DNA of 64,000 bases from Bimastos eiseni (Eukaryota > Annelida > Clitellata > Crassiclitellata > Lumbricidae). Each line of letters begins with the position of its first letter. Within the stretch, counting starts at the first letter, position 1. Made by a program: the position numbers and the translations under genes. The stretch covers positions 6,936,805 to 7,000,804 of the forward strand of contig OY365818.1 of the NCBI GenBank assembly GCA_959347315.1, in the 5' to 3' direction. Shown here piece by piece: positions 34,066-45,615 of the stretch. The notes under the pieces are model-generated. The model saw only the letters and a program-made list of their open reading frames with translations. It ran no database searches and had not been told where the DNA came from.

Positions 34066-35314
34066 ATTGCTAATATTTCGGCCAAAAGTAGGAAATATCA
34101 AATGAAGTTTTACAGGCTGAAAGCCAATTCATGTTTGCATATGACCGCCAAAATTGACTAAAATATTTCAAACAGAACAAAGTTATATATCATTTAATGA
34201 GTGCAACCACTGATTTTTGATGGTCAAAAACATTTAGCGCCTCAAAAAGTTATAAAAAGCGAATTTATGATGTAACATTTCAAGTAGGCCTAGTTGAAAT
34301 AAAACACACTTCATAGTTATTATTATCGAGGAAAGCTACTGGAAATTATCTTATATAGAAGTCACTTTGACGACATCTAGCAAGCAGTCGATTAAATTGG
34401 TGAATAAAAGTGTTTTGCGGTAAATCATTTTATGATAGCATTTATAACAAAATAGACACGGGCCTGGTGTTCACGACAGATAAAATGCGTATACAGACAC
34501 TTCGTGAATCATGAGCATGATCTTGGAATCAAAGCTGTAATCGAAACTCTCTCTGAAATCCCTGGATCTGAGCACTTTAAAAAATATGCGGACGCATTGA
34601 TGATAGGGGTTGGCGGTGGAAGAACCGAACCAATATCGAGCCATGTTGACGAACTTATTTGCTGACAGAATTGCAACATCAGAAAATTATTTCAGTACTC
34701 GGCGAATTTTAGCAGAGTTGAACAGCAGCCGCGCGACGTCTGTTGGAAGATTTGCCAAAGAAGATCTGAACCTCATCGCTTCTCGTCGCATCCCTGGGCA
34801 AATTATCACCAATGCAATGACCCCAACCAAGTCATAAAAACTTGACAAAATTAGACTCAGAATATGGATGGCTAGGCACAGGTTGTGAAACAATTTGATG
34901 TTTATTTTATCACAATTACTTGAGATGTGACCTCATAAAATCGTTGTTGTAATAATAGAGACTGGCGAGTTATTTTGTCATTTTTACACAGATGATATCC
35001 ATTATAATTTCAATGAAAGCCATATTACAAATAACCATAATAGCGAAAATGTAAAAACCTTTTTACTTGTTATATTTAAAGCCGAATAACCAATGAGTTA
35101 CGTAAAATTAGCACATTCTATGATTAAGAAATACTCGTGAAGAACACGTTGTTTGATTTAAAAAATACTTATACTAATCTCATCCGTGAATATAATTTAT
35201 CTAATAATAACAATTTCTGAAGTAAATTAAATGCATTTGAACACGCTCTCAATGTCATAGATAAGCGTTAACTGAATGTTCAGCAAAGAATTTGCTTCAA
35301 ATTATTTGTCCCTG

Positions 35315-35486
35315 GAGTTGACAAAATATGGAATATAAGAGTTGACAAAATATAAAATATAAGAGTTGACAAAATATGGAATATAAGAATTGACAAAATA
35401 TGTAATTTAAGAGTTGACAAAATATGTAATTTAAGAGTTGACAAAATATAGAATATAAAAGTTGACAAAATGTAGAATATAAGAGT
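35315..35486. repeat. 24-bp minisatellite
   Basis: About seven head-to-tail copies of a 24-bp unit with consensus AGTTGACAAAATATGGAATA followed by TAAG. Small substitutions (TGTAATTTAAG, TAAAATATAAG) distinguish units. Confidence 0.93.
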
Positions 35487-35621
35487 TATTCTGGCCAATC
35501 ACAGTGTAAAATCAATTTTTATTGCTAAATGTCATCATCACTCAATGGGTTATCTAAGTGGCGATATCTGGTCATTCATAAGATGTATACACAAGAAGCT
35601 GCTGCGGTATAAACTCCTACG

Positions 35622-35725
35622 CTGCTTGCACTCTGACAGCGCCAGTCCCAAACTTGGATAAAAGGGGAAGGCGACACTAATGATCTTTGCTATCACATAG
35701 TCTCGTTAACCTGAACCTACTACTA
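35622..35725 (+). repeat. Short interspersed repeat, family 2
   Basis: It contains CTTGCACTCTGACAGCGCCA, GTCCCAAACTTGGATAAAAG and GGCGACACTAATGATC, then a CTACTACTA tail. Related to 20450-20560. Confidence 0.65.
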
Positions 35726-35862
35726 CTAGCTGTTACGGATTCTGGAACTCTTTCCCTGTCACTCAGTCTCTTGTCATTTTATTCTTATCTTGATTCTCAG
35801 CTTTCTCAAATTGCTTTCTCGCCATCGGTTGTGTCTCTTGGTCTGAGTGGACTGATCTTCTT

Positions 35863-36021
35863 CAGGGACGCCGACAGAAATTCGGGGCCCCTAGGCAAAG
35901 CTGTGACATAAGTCCTGGCCCATAGGCAGGGCAGTTACGTGTCTCTAATCTTTAGGCTTTATGAGAAACTTGAAAGTTGCCGGGCTCCTGGGCATCTGCA
36001 TTGTCCCTCTTGGCGGGTCTG
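35863..36021. mobile_element. Probable non-autonomous hAT element, 159 bp
   Basis: Left end CAGGGACGCC; right end reverse complement CAGACCCGCC. The flanking 8-bp repeats are ATCTTCTT (35855-35862) and GTCTTCTT (36022-36029), matching at 7 of 8. The internal GGGGCCCCTAGGCAAAGC is typical of short hAT derivatives. Confidence 0.7.
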
Positions 36022-37139
36022 GTCTTCTTGATATAAACCTGACAGTCCTGACTGCACCTTGGTCTTGGAGAGCCATCGGTTGAAGTCTTGCGCATTGGAC
36101 ATTAAGCTAGCAAATTAATATAACAATCAATGTTAATAAGATATGCATGCGGTTTGACCGGCCAGATTAAAAAACCGTCATTAATAATAAATAATTATCA
36201 CATTTTTATAACCGGCTTGTATGAAAGAAGACACGAGATAGGCCTAGCTATCATTTAACAGTATCTTTGTCAAGAACAGCTCTTACGAATTCCAAATAAA
36301 TTATACAAATCTAATTCCACTTTCAGCAATTGATATCCAAAATGTTGATGCTCGAATCTTTTTTTTTATATGTCGTCTTTATTGCACAATTGTGATGTTC
36401 AGTTGGAGTTCTCAATTTCTATTGTCTTTAGAAGAACGAAGAGGAATCGTAGGGTGCAGCGTCCTAAAAGAACAATGGGTCCAACACATTTACACCATGA
36501 AAAACTTATCACATAACATGGGTAATTTTTGTTTAATCTAAACTTATTCTAATCTCTTACAGTTATAGCTCATAATCATACTCATGATCATACTCAAATA
36601 TTTATATAGCGCCAGTTTATGTCTGGGTTCAGTCTCACAAGTTGACTATCTTCGTGTTTTGCATAACAAAAGTTTGCTGCATGGAATTGCTGTGATATAT
36701 TTTACATTATAATTAAGCAACATAAGAATCCTACATTAAACGTCTAGTGGTCCTTAATACACTTTATGCTAATTTGTCGATTTATTTAGCATTTATTTTT
36801 GACACATTTAGTATGATACAACTGAAACAATTCGACATGATTGTTATCTATCAAACGGCTATTTTAACGCACAATGGTCGTAGTTGAAAGCAATAAGCCT
36901 ACTGTTTGACCTTGACACTTTCATACTTGTCCAGTGGTGTGTGATATTATCATGGGGTATTTTGGGGTTTGCGTTTTCAACCCCCCTCCCAATAAATTGA
37001 AATACTTTTATTAAACGCTAGAAATGCTGAAAAATACGATAATTGCCAAACGGATACCATGAAAACTACCACCGAAGTTTATATTATCGATATAATTTAT
37101 TTATATTATATTGTTCCCTGAATCATATTTATATTGCAA

Positions 37140-37215
37140 ACCCCTGCAGCTCTCTCTCTCTCTTTCTCTGTCTGTCTCTCTGTCACTCTCTCTCTCTGTA
37201 TCTGTCTATCTCTCA
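37140..37215. repeat. (CT)n-rich microsatellite
   Basis: CTCTCTCTGTCTGT-type simple sequence. Confidence 0.9.
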
Positions 37216-37704
37216 ACCGGACTCTGGCCCCCACTTTGGACAATCCTTCTGATGTGACGCAACGCTCGTGAATAAGCGATCTAGCCTTAGTTTATCTTTA
37301 CAGTATTCCTTTAAAATCTTTAAAAAAATTGGGAGATAACGATTACGCCATTAATCCTAAATCATCACTCGAGGGTCGCAGTACAATCGCATTGACACCC
37401 ACAATGCTTTGGACAGAAACAAACGTTTGAGCATATTAATGAGACTAGTGCCTGGAAGTTAAACGACGGAGGAAAAGTAATCTGTCAAATTGTCTCGCTT
37501 AACGAACTGTGCGCCACTCTCATACTTACTTTTGGTGGGCGCTGTTTAGCAAGCTAATTATAATGTTGAAACTAGTGGGCATGGTTCACCTTGTAAATGT
37601 TGGCTTGTCGAATTCGTGGTCTTGCACGGATCATATACTGAAAACAAGACGTTAAGCTCGTAATTTTATATTATAGCAGCAATTGTTAGTCGTATATCTA
37701 ATGA

Positions 37705-37860
37705 AATAGTTTATATATATATATACGTGTACATATATATATATACGTACACATGTGTATATATATACATATATATATTTGTATATTTATACACATGTGT
37801 ATGTATATATATGTGTGTGGTTGTGTGTTTGTGTGTGTTCATGTGTGTATGTGTAAGATT
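37705..37860. repeat. (TA)n/(TG)n microsatellite
   Basis: Alternating purine-pyrimidine sequence: TATATA, then ACACATGTGTATA, then TGTGTG. Confidence 0.9.
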
Positions 37861-37864
37861 TGAC

Positions 37865-38175
37865 GTATCTCCTCCTCCGTCTATACGTCATGTCTTCATC
37901 CTTTCCCCAATTGATTACTGCAACTCTTTTTGTCGGTCTTCCTAATGTGCGCTTCTCCTCTCTTCAATTTATGCTAAAAGCAGCCGTGAGCATTCCACAC
38001 TAATCACACAACTCTTCCTTTATGTCCTTCACATGTTTCGAACATCTTCACTGGCTCCCACATAACTGCCCTAATACAGCATAAGGTTATTCTACTTGTC
38101 TATCGGTCTCATTCTGACCTACAGCTCCCACAAGAGCCAAACGAATCTCTGTGACCTCATTCTCAGACCGATCTT
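37865..38175 (+). mobile_element. Decayed LINE reverse transcriptase fragment
   Basis: The plus frame includes SPIDYCNS, then a GLPNVRFSPLQFMLKAAV-like stretch after a frameshift. This is the D-Y-C-N-S-L-x-x-G-L-P signature of CR1-like reverse transcriptase C-termini. Two family 2 repeats follow directly (38178-38290, 38293-38405). Confidence 0.72.
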
Positions 38176-38177
38176 AA

Positions 38178-38405
38178 ACTGCTCCACTGCTCGCACTCAG
38201 GCAGTGTCAGTCCCAAGCTTGGAAAATGCAGGAGGGCGACGCTATTGATCTTACTAATCACCACAGTATCGTATAACTGCAACTACCGCCACTGCTCGTT
38301 CTCAGGCAGTGTGAGTCCCAAGCCGGGGAAAAGAAGGAAGACGATACTAATCATCTTTGTTATCACACAGTGTCGTTAAAGTGAAACTGCCACTACCACC
38401 ACCAG
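38178..38405 (+). repeat. Two tandem family 2 repeats
   Basis: Two consecutive copies, each with CTGCTCGCACTCAGGCAGTG or a close variant, CCCAAGC and a GACGCTA or GACGATACTAAT block. The second ends in a CACTACCACCACC tail. Confidence 0.65.
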
Positions 38406-38456
38406 ACTGATCTCTGACACCTTTCGCCATCCTCTTTCCTCACTTGGTCGCCTTGA

Positions 38457-38654
38457 TGGTGGCCGATCGGTCAGTCCGTAACGCGGAGAGTAGGCATATG
38501 GGTTCGATCCTCGTCCGAGGAGCTGCTGTGTAGGGACCTTGGTCAGGTACTTTGCGCACCATTGCTCTTATTAGGCGCGTGTGCACTTATGAGTTAAGCT
38601 GTAAGAAGGGCGAAATTACAGTTGTATTGCATTGTATTGTATTGTATTGTATTG
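38457..38654 (+). mobile_element. tRNA-derived SINE
   Basis: TGGTGGCCGATCGGTCAG, then GGGTTCGATCC (B box), GGACCTTGGTCAGGTAC, GCGTGTGCACTTATGAG and a TTGTATTGTATTG tail. Same family as 18691-18918. Confidence 0.8.
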
Positions 38655-38880
38655 ATCTTCATGTCCCACAAGCGAGGACTGTCGTGAGCAAATATCATTG
38701 GTCCTTCACTATGGAACAAACTCCCTCCATTAACTCCTCGTTCTTTGGTATTAACCAGTGTTCCAAGTGTTTCCTTCCGCTGTCTAAAGATCACTCTTTT
38801 CCTTCCGGGATTCATCACACTAGGAGTGCCACTAATTGGTAGGCACTGTGAGAGGCGCTACATCTAAATTTATGGCTATA
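38655..38880 (+). mobile_element. LINE 3' fragment
   Basis: A broken frame with RTVVSKYHWSF and a Leu/Phe-rich segment runs to TGAGAGGCGCTACATCTAAA, the same tail type as 9395-9735. Confidence 0.55.
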
Positions 38881-39309
38881 ATAGAATACGAATCATTCAT
38901 TACGAGTATTCATGTACAGCGACTCAGAGGCGCACCCAACCCCCAGCACGGATTAAATGACCGTTTATACCCGACTAAGAGACACTTTAAAGCGCGATTC
39001 AATTAGGTGTTATAAATTCCGATCCTGTAATTCATCTTATCGCGTTAATACGGCTTTAATCTATCTTTGCAATATTAGTATAACTTTAAGTCGTTATTAC
39101 AACCAATTAATTATTTATTAGCGTGCGATGAATATACTTTATTTTATGACACGATGACCCTGTTACGTTGCCGCATGTTCTCTGTTTTGCTTTCTTATTA
39201 ATGCACAAACACAATTGTAAGTATGTCTGCTTAAATTTAACCCAGTTATGATATGTTGTAGGTTTATATATATATTCAGGTGTATGCAGTATTGTATACA
39301 AGACTTTAA

Positions 39310-39780
39310 ACTTCAAGACCAAGACGAGACCGAGACAGTGAGGTGCCGGGCCCGAGACCGAGACAGTGATGTACCTAGACCGAGACCGAGACACTAGGTT
39401 CAAAACAGTACGAGACAGTAAAAGACAAGTGATCCTATATAAAATGCTATAAAATGCTAATGTTTAAGTTTTCTGGAATAATGTTTTTTGTAATTTTGAT
39501 TTAAAACTTATAATGTATGTAGTACCAATTTCTGAGAAAAGTTTTTATATTGCCGCGTAAGATTTTAGGACAGTTCACGCGAAACTTATCGAGACCGCTT
39601 GTTTGAGACAGAACAAGACATTCACTTCAAGACAGTTTATAGAAATTCGAGACACTACCTCGAGACCGAGACCGAGACAGCAGGCTTCCGAGACCCAGAC
39701 CGAGACACTAAAATCTGTATCGAGACGTATCGAGACCGTGACACTGTCTCGAGACCGAGACACTGTCTCGAGATCATACA
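39310..39780. repeat. Two CGAGAC/GAGACC-rich arrays
   Basis: Imperfect 6-bp repeats (CGAGAC, with GAGACCGAGACAG runs) occupy about 39320-39415 and 39590-39775, separated by AT-rich sequence. They are not microsatellite-perfect, and the false frames read as Arg/Asp/Ser or Glu/Thr. Confidence 0.8.
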
Positions 39781-40879
39781 ACTCTGGGTGTATGTATATA
39801 TATATGTATATATAGGTTTAAGTTAAGTGTCTAAATTCCTCCGTTATGCTCACTGATACACTTTAAGGATTTATTTGCGTCTTAATTGCTTCAATTGTTC
39901 AATTAGACCTACAATGTAATTTAGTGTATGAAGGTAATTTAGGCATGTTAAAAGTCATCCCAACTTGATCGCGAAGGAAATTTAAGAGCTAAAGAGGTCA
40001 TTATGTTAAAGTGCTTTGAGTATTTAAGCGTGTAAAACAATAGGAACAGCGACGTTTTGCAGACCATTGTTTAATTGATGTGTTAATTATAGACAGGAAC
40101 AAAATAATTGAGACAATCAAAGTAAGGGGAGTTACTTCTTTAATCAAGCGCAAGAAGAAGGCCACTCAAATTGAAGAACATTATTATCGACCATGCTATC
40201 CAAAAATTCAGGACAAAATTTATTCAGATTGTCTGGGCAATTCAGGCATAAATAGGAGCTGCACTAAATAGTGTAATGTCGGATTGTGGTTTGCTAGGCA
40301 AACGAACATAAGCAACTGCCGTGTGAAACAGTGCTACAAGAAACTTGGAGATCAGACGAGAGATGAAATTTTTATTTCTTGGGAACCGGTACATAAAATA
40401 TACTTGATCAGGTCAAGCATGTTATTTAAAAACAGCCATAAACTCAGTCTACCGGTCTACAGATTTTGCGAGACGAATTTTCCTAACTAACAGCGAGAAA
40501 ATTTCATTTTCAAAGTCCTCTGATAAGGCACGAAGATGCGCCCTATTAAATGACTTAATATCGCATCGTACCGTATCTGAAAATTTTTGCAGCGCTCGCA
40601 TAGAGGAAAAGCGTTCGTTTTGCATTACTTAACATCTGAATAATACATTAAAGCTGTTCATATATTAAAATAAAACTTCTTCTAATCGCCTCTAGGTGGA
40701 TGCATGAAATGAGATGTCGGTGTCTAGATGTCTAGAATGAAGTGATGAAAGAAACGAGTACACATCATGGCTAACGGAATGAATAAATGTTCTTCACCTT
40801 TGTTTCGAGCTGTAAACTTGTAAGCGCTGATGAAAGTCCTGGTGTTAAGTAAAGTTTCTTCAATTCAATTCATACTTAT

Positions 40880-40945
40880 AGTGTATGTGTGTGCATATGT
40901 GTGTGTGCGCGCATGTGTGTGTGTGCGTGCATGTGTGTGTGAATG
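40880..40945. repeat. (TG)n-rich microsatellite
   Basis: TGTGTG with GCGCATG interruptions, immediately after the donor of the gene C exon at 40975-41067. Confidence 0.9.
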
Positions 40946-40974
40946 GGTTGCATGAGTGTTGTTATGGTACCTAC

Positions 40975-41067
40975 CTCCTTGTCCGTCTCAACAACATTAT
41001 AATTCGGGATGAAATTGATGTACGCTTCCGACTCTTTTATCTCACTCGGAATATCTTCATCGTCGAA
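40975..41067 (-). CDS. Gene C: conserved tail exon with DEDIP motif
   Basis: 93 bp, phase 0 in and out, with acceptor TATTCACAG and donor GAG/GTAGGT. It encodes FDDEDIPSEIKESEAYINF, then IPNYNVVETDKE. It aligns with exons 8 of A and B (DEDLP...VNFMP), which argues that it belongs to gene C. It is shorter at the N-terminal side. Confidence 0.78.
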
Positions 41068-41792
41068 CTGTGAATAATAAGAACTGTTTAAATAAATACT
41101 TGTGGACATCACACTGAAATAAAATTCCGACTTAACTAATGCTTGACGTAAAATCTCACAGGATTTAGGTAGCGTTTCTGCAAGATCGTTAGGTTCAGAA
41201 TTGTAATCATAGTATTGTAATCGCACATTCATATTTTTTGTCTCCAAATCTGACTATACAATACCATCGCGATCTGTTACAATTGTAAGAAATACCTGAG
41301 AGATAATGGTGTATAAGTTGCTAGGCATCTCATTCCAGTGAATAATTCTGTTCAGTTTCTAGAAGACAATTCAATTATTTGTCTCGACGACTCATTAGCT
41401 GTAACCAGTTATTGTGGCTTTAGCATTGATTTTTACTGCACAACTGACCGACATCAAGAGTTTGAAAAATGTCGTACACGTTCAGTTATGGACGAATATA
41501 CATCTGTGAATTTGACAAAGCTTCCGCCTTGTGATTTCTTCTGTGATACAACGAATTCGATAAAAACAAATGCTCCATGTATGGCATGATACCCATTCAC
41601 ACGGGCAGATACGGTCGCCATACATAAGCCGTGCACATGTGCACTTACATTGCCGTTTTCTCTATACTTACGCCGGTGAAAACGATATTGCTAGGTGACA
41701 GAGGCAGGCCTATGTTTGCGGTATACAGACCACTGATATCGATCTCAAGCTACTCCACTGCTATTCACTTGATTGGATAATTAATTAATTGC

Positions 41793-42003
41793 CTGTTGCC
41801 ATGAGTTTGTTGGCAGTTGAATAGAGATGGGACTTGGCTCGCCATCCAATATAGTGAAGTTGATGCTTCCAACGTTTGCAGGTTCTTCTGTTTCCGTTTG
41901 ATTCTCATCGAAAATGACGTCACGGCGATCTGCTTCCGTTGAATCGAAATCTTCTTCCTGATCCGGCATCCTGACGGATGTAGCCGCGTCACGATCATCT
42001 AAC
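41793..42003 (-). CDS. Gene C: acidic cytoplasmic tail exon
   Basis: 211 bp to a proposed GC donor (CAG/GCAATT), phase 2 in and phase 0 out, with acceptor CGTACAG. It encodes LDDRDAATSVRMPDQEEDF, then VIFDENQTETEEPANVGSI and a Pro/Ser/Gln end (SPISIQLPTNSWQQ). If the GC donor is not used, three more residues (AIN) lead to TAA at 41781-41783. Both ends are plausible. The donor is favoured because the conserved DEDIP exon downstream needs a phase 0 partner. Confidence 0.75.
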
Positions 42004-42039
42004 CTGTACGTTATAGAATCATGAGGTCATGCATCATAA

Positions 42040-42150
42040 CTTCACCACTGCTTGCACTCTGGCAGTGCCAGTCCCAATCCTGGATAATGGTGGAAAGCGA
42101 CGGTAATGATCTTTGTTATCACACAGTGTCGTTAAACTGAGACTACTACT
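42040..42150 (+). repeat. Short interspersed repeat, family 2
   Basis: GCTTGCACTCTGGCAGTGCC, CCCAATCCTGGATAATGG and GTTATCACACAGTGTCGTTA, then a long CTACTA tail. It lies just upstream of the acidic tail exon of gene C, in the intron. Confidence 0.68.
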
Positions 42151-42275
42151 GCTACTACTCCACCTACTTCCCCTACTACTACTTCTTCCCCTACTACTGC
42201 TACTACTTCTCACTCCACCCCTATTCTACTACTACTACTACTACTACTACACCTACTCCACCTACTACTACCCTA
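42138..42275. repeat. (CTA)n-rich microsatellite
   Basis: CTACTACTA with CCT and TTC interruptions; the tail of the family 2 repeat that precedes it. Confidence 0.9.
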
Positions 42276-42779
42276 GTTATATTTATCATAATTATTCAGA
42301 GGTCAAGTCTTTCTGTTTTGACGAATTAACGGGATGAGTTGTAGTGGGCTAGCGCGTTGCGTGCCGGACAATCACCTGATAGGTCGAGAATGACGGACGC
42401 TTTCATCTGTCTGCTTTCTTCTGTAGACCTACTAGACTATAGAATTAGTTAATTAAAAAAACGAACTGGTCTCTAAGCAGATCAGAGACAGTATGCTTAG
42501 AGACACGCTAACTGTTCTCATTTGCCGAGGCCAAGAAAATGAAGGAATTGAAACTTCATTCCATTGTCAAGACAATACGGTGATTAGGACTCAATACAAA
42601 TGTATCCATGAGTGAGCTTTAGCAACTGTTCTATTCTCTTTCTAGCAAAGAACAGATTTCGTATTATGTCATGGCAAGTGTATTCTAATGCATGCAGGTC
42701 ACCATTGGTCTAAGCGACGCATTATTGTCTGGGTGTCTGGGTCATAGCGCCCTCGGACGCAATGAACGGGGCATAACCC

Positions 42780-43015
42780 TTGTCCCGTTCCCCGTGCATC
42801 AATTAAGCAGAATGGTGCTTTTCTCAGTTATCAGTCCCTCGGTCTGGAATTAGCTCCCCTTGGCTCAATGTTTGATCCCAAAGGATGGATCCCGATTTAA
42901 ATGATATGCCAACTTCAAATCTTTCCTTTTTAGTCGTGCTGGGGACAGGAACACTCATGAGTAGTAGCCTCGAAGTTGTGCGATGCAAATGAATGAATAA
43001 AAAAATAAATGAGCA
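42780..43015 (+). mobile_element. LINE 3' fragment
   Basis: The plus frame has SPSVWN and, after breaks, FLFSRAGDRNTHE. This is a reverse-transcriptase C-terminal W-N pattern linked to the GGGGACAGGAAC...GAATGAATAA tail also seen at 3375 and 21262. It connects the tail family to a non-LTR element. Confidence 0.6.
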
Positions 43016-43290
43016 AGCGAATTAATGAATTAGCGAACGAATGAACGAGCGAACAAACGAGAGAATGAATGAACGAATGCATGCATGGATGAATGAATTA
43101 ACGAACGACGGAATGAATGATTGAATGAATGATTGATTGAGCGAACAAATGAACCAAAGAATGAATTAACGAATGAATGAGTGGATGAATGAATGAACGA
43201 ATTAATTAATTAATTAATGAGCGAACGAATGAACTAGTAAATGAATGAGTGAATGAATGAACGAACGAACGAAGGAATGAATGAATATGT
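42985..43290. repeat. (GAAT)n/(GAAC)n degenerate tetranucleotide array
   Basis: About 300 bp of GAATGAAT, GAACGAAC and TTAATTAA words following the LINE tail. Confidence 0.92.
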
Positions 43291-43425
43291 TGAGTGGCGA
43301 ATTTTAAATGCATGCATGATCGGCGTGTACTAACAATGACGCTTTAATAGAGCTATTAATTGCTTGCCGACAATTAGTTCCTAGCTTATCGTTTTTCTCT
43401 GGCTCACTTCATATTGTTTACATAC

Positions 43426-43587
43426 GTTGTTTGGCTGTCGATGCCTTTCTTATGAGGTTTAACTCCTAGGATGACGACAGCGATGATCAAACCAAGAAGT
43501 ACAGCCCCAACGATGCCAACCGTTAGTCCGATTACGAGATTCTCATCAACGCAACTATCACCAACTTCCAAGTATTTATCCTTACAA
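43426..43587 (-). CDS. Gene C: EGF end, transmembrane helix and juxtamembrane segment
   Basis: 162 bp, phase 2 in and out, with donor GTATGT. It encodes CKDKYLEVGDSCVDENLVIG, then the helix LTVGIVGAVLLGLIIAVVIL, then GVKPHKKGIDSQT. It lacks the CC pair present in A and B. Confidence 0.9.
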
Positions 43588-43734
43588 CTAAAAGAACAAA
43601 TATTTTGGTAGTATAATAAGATATTGCAATTCTAGTTTCATCGCAAAATCAAATTCATTCATGGTGCTAATGATATGTGAGGTCAACTACAAGTTTCAGT
43701 ATTTTTCATTGATATTGGGTTCAATCAATCAATC

Positions 43735-43820
43735 AGTGAATCGAATCACTCAATCAATCAATGTGAATTTGATATGGTGCCCCTTCAAGGTATCTAGGGC
43801 CTATTTCAGAGGCGCTCAAT
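43735..43820 (-). mobile_element. LINE 3'-tail relic, minus strand
   Basis: CAATCAATCAATGTG, GGTGCCCCTTCAAGG and TTTCAGAGGCGCTC are the reverse complement of the common tail. Confidence 0.45.
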
Positions 43821-44587
43821 GTATAACGTCCCCCTACGTTTTAATTTAAAAGTCAGGTATTTCAAATGTTAGGTTGAATAGGCGACATGGATCCTCGAGC
43901 GGAGGATATATAAGATCTGAAGTAGATTGAAGAAGTAGCAAACACTGAAAGCTTGAAATGTTATTCATGTAACCGAAACGATTGTATATAGTCTACATCG
44001 TTCTTTATCTTTATAGCAGCATGTTAGGAAGTAAGCACTGAAGGAACGATACTGAAGTGATGTCTATATTAGGGCTTTCTAGTCGTTCATACTAAGAGAG
44101 AGAGGGAGAGAAGAGACTCATGCAGGTATTTTCGATTTGACTTGCTCATTATGCTTATTTTATGACTTCATTATCTGATGCAGATAAATTTAACGACAGC
44201 AGAACTCAAGCAACTTTCCAACTACTTAACTCCCTCCAGCATGAAGACAGATATCCAATCCATCCTACGAACCCACGAAAGCCTCACCTCTTGCAATCTC
44301 ACCACAGGTTTTTCAATACAAACTGAAGACTGCTTTTTCACAAATCCTTTCCTGAATTCTCCCCTTCGCTCTTCTTTCCTCGCTGTTTCAACTCCAAACA
44401 CCATCCACCTTAACCATCTGACTGGCTGTCTGACACTTGATTTTGACTCTGCCTATCGATTTTATTTTTGCTCCTGCGAATAAGCTGATTCTCGCGACTT
44501 AGCTTTCGTGATCGTTGTAGAAATTTTAAGATCCCAATTACGATAACGTCCCATAATCGCTTTATCCTCACTCTAAAGCCTACTCAC

Positions 44588-44756
44588 ATGCATCTGGTCT
44601 TAGCGATCGCCTCGCTGTTTTCCGTGATTGCACAACGTCGGCTGTCAATTGGACAGACGTAGCTGCACGTGACGTTGGTGGTAGATTCTTCATCAACACA
44701 ACGGTAGCACGGATCGCAGACTGCATCGGTGTAAAACTTGCATGGTGTGCCCTCCA
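44588..44756 (-). CDS. Gene C: Cys cluster and first part of EGF-like domain
   Basis: 169 bp, phase 1 in and phase 2 out, with acceptor AACTACAG and donor GTGAGT. It encodes EGTPCKFYTDAVCDPCYRC, then NVTCSYVCPIDSRRC and a longer loop to TRC. The four-Cys spacing is as in A and B; the loop before the fourth EGF cysteine is longer. Confidence 0.87.
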
Positions 44757-44880
44757 CTGTAGTTACAGAGTAAGAGTAGAGTAATCGTGTTCAATTGTCG
44801 TCAAAATTAATCTCATGCTCCAAAGTTAACATATTGTGATGATTTCGATAACGTTTCTTTTAATAATTATTAACAAACAA

Positions 44881-45088
44881 TACAACTGCAATTTGATATT
44901 GCGCTTCTTACATTGAGCTCAGAAGTGCACACACGCCTCGATGGTGAAATTGCAGCTAGATGGCGAAACAATTGTGCGCAAAAAACTTGCTGAAGATAGC
45001 TTACACACTCATTAACTCCTAGTAAAAAGACCGAACCCGCACTCTCCGCGATACCTGTCGACCGCTCTAACACATCGGCCACCGTGCA
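44881..45088 (-). mobile_element. tRNA-derived SINE, minus strand
   Basis: The reverse strand has TTGCACGGTGGCCGATG, AGAGCGGTCGACAG, GCGGGTTCGGTC (B box) and GTGTGCACTTCTGAGC, ending CAAATTGCAGTTGTA. Same family as 18691-18918. Confidence 0.8.
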
Positions 45089-45129
45089 ATACATCTACAA
45101 TTATTGAGCCTATTATATGACATGGGAGT

Positions 45130-45163
45130 AATGATAATGATGGTGATGATGATGATGATGATG

Positions 45164-45199
<36 letters not shown>

Positions 45200-45259
45200 G
45201 GGATAAAGTTAATTATTATTCGTCCGGGTAGTTCAGCTAATTATATAATTTTATCGATA

Positions 45260-45298
<39 letters not shown>

Positions 45299-45300
45299 AC
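45130..45300. repeat. (GAT)n, (AAT)n and (TA)n microsatellites
   Basis: GATGATGAT into AATAATAAT at 45130-45196, then TA repeats at 45258-45298. Confidence 0.95.
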
Positions 45301-45615
45301 TCCAACTCCGCAATAGGTGACCCTAACCCGCGAGACCATTTGTCCCTAATTGAGTCTCCAGCACACGTAATTTACCGTTACCCTGTGTTTATTGTGCTCT
45401 TAGGATTGCCAAATAAACACAGTGAAATTAAATAGCAATTCAAAATACCCCAGATTCCTCAAAAGAAGTAAAAGAAATCAACCGCAGAGTCAACGACATG
45501 GAAAGACGTCAAAGACCCCTGCTGCCATGAGATCGAAACTCATGCTGCATAAATGAAATTAAAATAAATATAGCAACGCATATCTTATAGATACCAAAGT
45601 GTAAAGTCTACTCAC

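Larger units (their letters stand above)
30378..40974. other. Spacer between gene B 5' end and gene C tail exons
   Basis: No cellular gene is supported. It holds a decayed LINE (31310-32160), ACAT microsatellites (32965-33185), a mariner-like end (34033), a 24-bp minisatellite (35315-35486), a hAT element (35863-36021), LINE, SINE and family 2 relics (37865-38880), and two CGAGAC-rich arrays (39310-39780). The sections 32170-32960, 33200-34030, 34070-35310, 36030-37140 and 39790-40870 show nothing I recognise. The promoter of gene B should lie just above 30377. A further tail exon of gene C (the 51-bp type) was looked for here and not found. Confidence 0.5.

Noticed and set aside
34610..34837. 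75-codon plus-strand frame near the mariner-like end
   Set aside because: No transposase catalytic motif or recognisable domain; probably chance.
40080..40490. Two adjacent plus-strand frames of 63 and 68 codons
   Set aside because: No family recognised, no splice support, and no overlap with the gene C exons; treated as chance.
44178..44483. 101-codon plus-strand frame
   Set aside because: Composition and breaks resemble retroelement debris; no motif clear enough to annotate.
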